Source: Alphaproteobacteria bacterium | Lineage (GTDB): Bacteria > Pseudomonadota > Alphaproteobacteria > RF32 > CAG-239 | Direction: 5' to 3' | NCBI GenBank assembly: GCA_017964705.1 | Contig: JAGCRL010000138.1 | Coordinates: 1 to 7,860 of the forward strand | DNA length: 7,860 nt | Shown: piece after piece, positions 6,033 through 7,860 of the stretch | Layout: each line of letters opens with the position of its first letter | Position numbering within the stretch: position 1 is the stretch's first letter | Made by a program: the position numbers and the translations under genes | Notes under the pieces: model-generated | Databases searched by the model: none | What the model was told of the DNA's origin: nothing | The model's input: the letters and a program-made list of their open reading frames with translations, nothing else

Positions 6033-6695
6033 ATGACTAGAGTAGCAATAATTACAGCAATGCAAAGTGAATTTGATGCTGTTAGTTCTTTGTATAATTT
6101 TAAAAATGAAAAATCAGTAGCAAAAGCGCAAGCTCATGGCAAAGAAATTATATTAATAAAATCCGGATTAGGAAAAGTAAATGCCGCATTGGCAACAAAT
6201 GAGGCCTGTAAATTAGGGGCCAATATTGTTATTAATACCGGTTTGGCAGGAGGAATTGATAATTCTCTGGAACAAGGCGATATTGTTTTGGCAAATAAAG
6301 TTTGTTACCATGATGTTTGGTGTGGAGAGCCTAATGCTAAAGGGCAAGTTCAAGACTTTCCGCTGTATTTTGTTTCATTATCAGAAACAATCCAAAAGAT
6401 ATCACAAGCTGCACCGCATTTTAAATGTGGACTGACTGTTACAGGAGATCAGTTTTTAACGGATGTAACACGTTTAAAAGAGATAAAACAATTATTTCCG
6501 CAAGCATTAGCAGTTGATATGGAAAGTGCCGCAGTTTCTCAAACGTGCTATCTAAATAAAGTTCCTTTTATATCTCTCCGTATAATTAGTGATGTTGTTG
6601 GAAAAGAAAAACAGCTGGAGCAATATAATAGTTTTTGGGAAAAAATGCCTCATCAGGCATCGCAAATGCTAGATACGGCAATCACAGCATTATAA
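6033..6695 (+). CDS. mtnN: 5'-methylthioadenosine/S-adenosylhomocysteine nucleosidase
   Basis: Cytoplasmic nucleosidase that cleaves adenine from methylthioadenosine and S-adenosylhomocysteine, removing inhibitory by-products of S-adenosylmethionine use and feeding methionine salvage. The 220-residue length is close to the family norm of about 230. Motifs include the N-terminal ITAMQSEFDAV with E13, SGLGKVNAA (44-52), NTGLAGGID (68-76), YHDV (92-95), TGDQF (137-141), VDMESAAV (161-168) with M163 and E164, and RIISD (183-187) with D187. E13, E164 and D187 correspond to E12, E174 and D197 of the E. coli enzyme, with the same 23-residue spacing between the last two. AGGA overlaps the lexA stop codon and lies 6 bases before ATG 6033. 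With an 8-base gap this indicates cotranscription with lexA, hence likely SOS influence. Family assignment is secure; preference between the two substrates cannot be read from the sequence. Confidence 0.95.
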   Translation: MTRVAIITAMQSEFDAVSSLYNFKNEKSVAKAQAHGKEIILIKSGLGKVNAALATNEACKLGANIVINTGLAGGIDNSLEQGDIVLANKVCYHDVWCGEPNAKGQVQDFPLYFVSLSETIQKISQAAPHFKCGLTVTGDQFLTDVTRLKEIKQLFPQALAVDMESAAVSQTCYLNKVPFISLRIISDVVGKEKQLEQYNSFWEKMPHQASQMLDTAITAL

Positions 6696-6730
6696 CTCGG
6701 CTGTCAAATTATTATGAAGTTTTACTATCT

Positions 6731-6776
6731 ATCAAAATAACCCCCGTAAATTTTATCTGACGGGGGTTATTTTGAT
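6731..6776. terminator. Bidirectional terminator with a 17-bp perfect stem
   Basis: Bases 6731-6747 (ATCAAAATAACCCCCGT) are the exact inverted repeat of 6760-6776, with a 12-base AT-rich loop. The CCCCCG/CGGGGG core is flanked by A/T, so each strand has a short U-rich tail within the stem (GGGGGTTATTTT). The hairpin lies 35 bases after the mtnN stop and 20 bases after the DUF805 stop, and would end both convergent transcripts. The T tail is interrupted, so efficiency is uncertain. Confidence 0.8.
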
Positions 6777-6796
6777 TCAAATCTAGAATATGCTGA

Positions 6797-7846
6797 TTAC
6801 ATGTATCTGACAAGTGATAAAACAGCACTATACCATACTATGTATAACATATAACTGATGATATAAAACCAAACAGTATATCTCAAACCTTTATTTTTAT
6901 AGCAAAGTTCGTTATACCGCAATTTACCATATTTATTATCAACAGGCTCAGCATCATAGAACTGGCTGACCAAAATGATCTTTGTGAAATAAAATAAGGC
7001 AGTAAGAAAAGCAAAAGCCAACAAATAATAGGCACACTCAACAATAATCCCTGAACTTTGAACATTATGTATATAGGCACTTATAGCCGCCAATAGTACC
7101 ACAATAACAATAGAACTAATTATCAATGGGAAAAAGAAGCCTTTCCATGCCGTATAACCGACATCATGGATTCTTCTGACAGTAAGAGCGGTAATAGTAA
7201 CAAATTGAGCAACAAAAAACAAAGAAAATACGAAATTAAAAGTAGTTTCAGCCCAATTTAAGCTCATCTTAGAGCATACAAATATCAACAAATTATAAAA
7301 AACAATGGCAAACAATAAATTAAATAAAGAAAATGCCCAAAGTTCATAACGAGAAGTACGCCCTTTAAAATTGAACATATTTTTATAAGCGCGTGCCCAT
7401 GCGGCCAACATACCGTCTTTACAACCACAATTACAAGCTTTTTTAGCTTCTGGCTCATTTTTAAGAGTTGCAAATTTCTTAGCTGCAACTTGTTGTGCAG
7501 TATTTTTTACAGAAATAGCAGCTTCACGATGTGGCACAGCTTTATTTCCTTTTTCCTCACTAACAGGAGCAGATTTAACCGCCTTAGTAGCTTTACGAAC
7601 AGCTTTTGCGGTTGTCTTGATAGCTTTTTTCTCCTCATTGTGAGCTTTAATTTCCAAAACTTGCTCAACCGGGTTAATATCTGCTTTAACAGGAACTTGA
7701 GTATCCAAAATCGGTGTACTTTTAGCTTTAGCAACCGATTTTTTTGCTACAACTTTCTTTGCTACTACCTTTTTGGCAGGCGCTTTTTTAGCTGTAACTG
7801 TTTTAGAAACTTTAGGAGTTTCACTAGCTGATGTTTTGCTGACCAT
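6797..7846 (-). CDS. DUF805 inner-membrane protein with Lys/Ala-rich H1-like N-terminal tail
   Basis: Membrane protein of 349 residues, function unknown. Residues 1-136 form a low-complexity, highly basic tail rich in Lys, Ala, Val and Thr, with AKK repeats (VVAKK twice at 27-36, further KAVRKATKAVK at 81-91) like bacterial histone-H1-like tails. A cysteine cluster CNCGC (138-142) follows. The DUF805 domain begins at about 146, with AWARAY, FKGRTSRYELW (160-170), RRIHDVGYTAW (224-234) and PVDNKYG (301-307), all family hallmarks. Predicted membrane helices are at about 169-191, 203-223, 237-257, 268-293 and 323-345. Typical DUF805 proteins are about 110-160 residues without such a tail, so this one is more than twice the usual length. 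ATG 7846 is preferred over ATG 7858, since GAGGA (complement of 7852-7856) lies 5 bases before it. The promoter is outside the window. The tail could bind nucleic acid or another polyanion; that is inference. Confidence 0.85.
   Translation of the reverse strand: MVSKTSASETPKVSKTVTAKKAPAKKVVAKKVVAKKSVAKAKSTPILDTQVPVKADINPVEQVLEIKAHNEEKKAIKTTAKAVRKATKAVKSAPVSEEKGNKAVPHREAAISVKNTAQQVAAKKFATLKNEPEAKKACNCGCKDGMLAAWARAYKNMFNFKGRTSRYELWAFSLFNLLFAIVFYNLLIFVCSKMSLNWAETTFNFVFSLFFVAQFVTITALTVRRIHDVGYTAWKGFFFPLIISSIVIVVLLAAISAYIHNVQSSGIIVECAYYLLAFAFLTALFYFTKIILVSQFYDAEPVDNKYGKLRYNELCYKNKGLRYTVWFYIISYMLYIVWYSAVLSLVRYM
7739..7774 (-). repeat. Short tandem repeat encoding K-K-V-V-A units in the basic tail
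   Basis: Codons 25-36 of the DUF805 gene encode KK-VVAKK-VVAKK. The two 15-base VVAKK units differ at only a few third positions, and looser copies (KKAPAKK, KSVAKAK) flank them. This pattern fits growth of the tail by slippage or unequal exchange. Confidence 0.6.
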
Positions 7847-7851
7847 AATTA

Positions 7852-7856
7852 TCCTC
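7852..7856 (-). promoter_or_regulatory. Ribosome binding site of the DUF805 gene
   Basis: GAGGA on the minus strand, 5 bases before ATG 7846. It overlaps the alternative ATG 7858, which therefore is less likely to be used. Confidence 0.6.
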
Positions 7857-7860
7857 ATAA

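Noticed and set aside
7053..7063. GAAC-TTT-GAAC inside the DUF805 gene as an SOS box
   Set aside because: The spacer is only 3 bases and there is no promoter nearby.
7490..7831. Plus-strand open frame of 113 codons opposite the DUF805 tail
   Set aside because: It is the complement of the Lys/Ala-rich repeats, which reads as Phe/Ser/Cys-rich nonsense. No ribosome site or family is seen.
1..7860. CRISPR arrays, insertion sequences, attachment sites, toxin-antitoxin pairs or phage genes
   Set aside because: No spaced direct repeats, terminal inverted repeats, transposase motifs or integrase motifs were seen on either strand.

Overview
The window is about 7.9 kb of AT-rich, gene-dense bacterial DNA with short gaps and standard code 11. 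The best clue to the host is the operator in front of lexA. It reads GAAC-N7-GAAC, the direct repeat that is GTTC-N7-GTTC on the other strand and is characteristic of LexA in Alphaproteobacteria. The LexA N-terminus fits that group. A reverse-type rubrerythrin and the low GC content suggest, by inference, an uncultured alphaproteobacterium from an anoxic or microaerobic and perhaps host-associated habitat. No mobile element, CRISPR array, tRNA or rRNA was seen.

Layout. Bases 1-1249 (-) hold the first 416 codons of an archaeal/eukaryotic-type (type 3) prolyl-tRNA synthetase whose C-terminus lies outside the window. A divergent intergenic region separates it from a small glutaredoxin-like lipoprotein (1411-1785, +). 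That gene converges, through a bidirectional terminator, on a rubrerythrin (1840-2376, -). A second divergent region leads to a 655-residue membrane-anchored protein built from two tandem glycosyltransferase-like halves (2555-4522, +). It meets the esterase gene (4519-5214, -) tail to tail, the two stop codons sharing TTAA. A third divergent region contains the LexA box and the lexA promoter. lexA (5365-6024, +) is followed after 8 bases by mtnN (6033-6695, +) in a likely two-gene operon. A 17-bp perfect hairpin ends that operon and also the converging DUF805 membrane-protein gene (6797-7846, -), which carries a Lys/Ala-rich histone-H1-like N-terminal tail.

How the genes work together. There is no obvious single pathway. 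proS, lexA and mtnN are housekeeping or stress genes (translation, SOS response, S-adenosylmethionine by-product recycling). The lipoprotein and rubrerythrin are plausible thiol-redox and peroxide-defence functions. Three promoters (proS, rubrerythrin, lexA) share a perfect TTGACA -35 with a 17-base spacer and a degenerate -10, which gives a coherent picture of vegetative promoters in this genome. The two proteins least like textbook families, and so most worth following up, are the duplicated glycosyltransferase-like protein and the H1-tailed DUF805 protein. I found no clear evidence for a new defence or mobile system.
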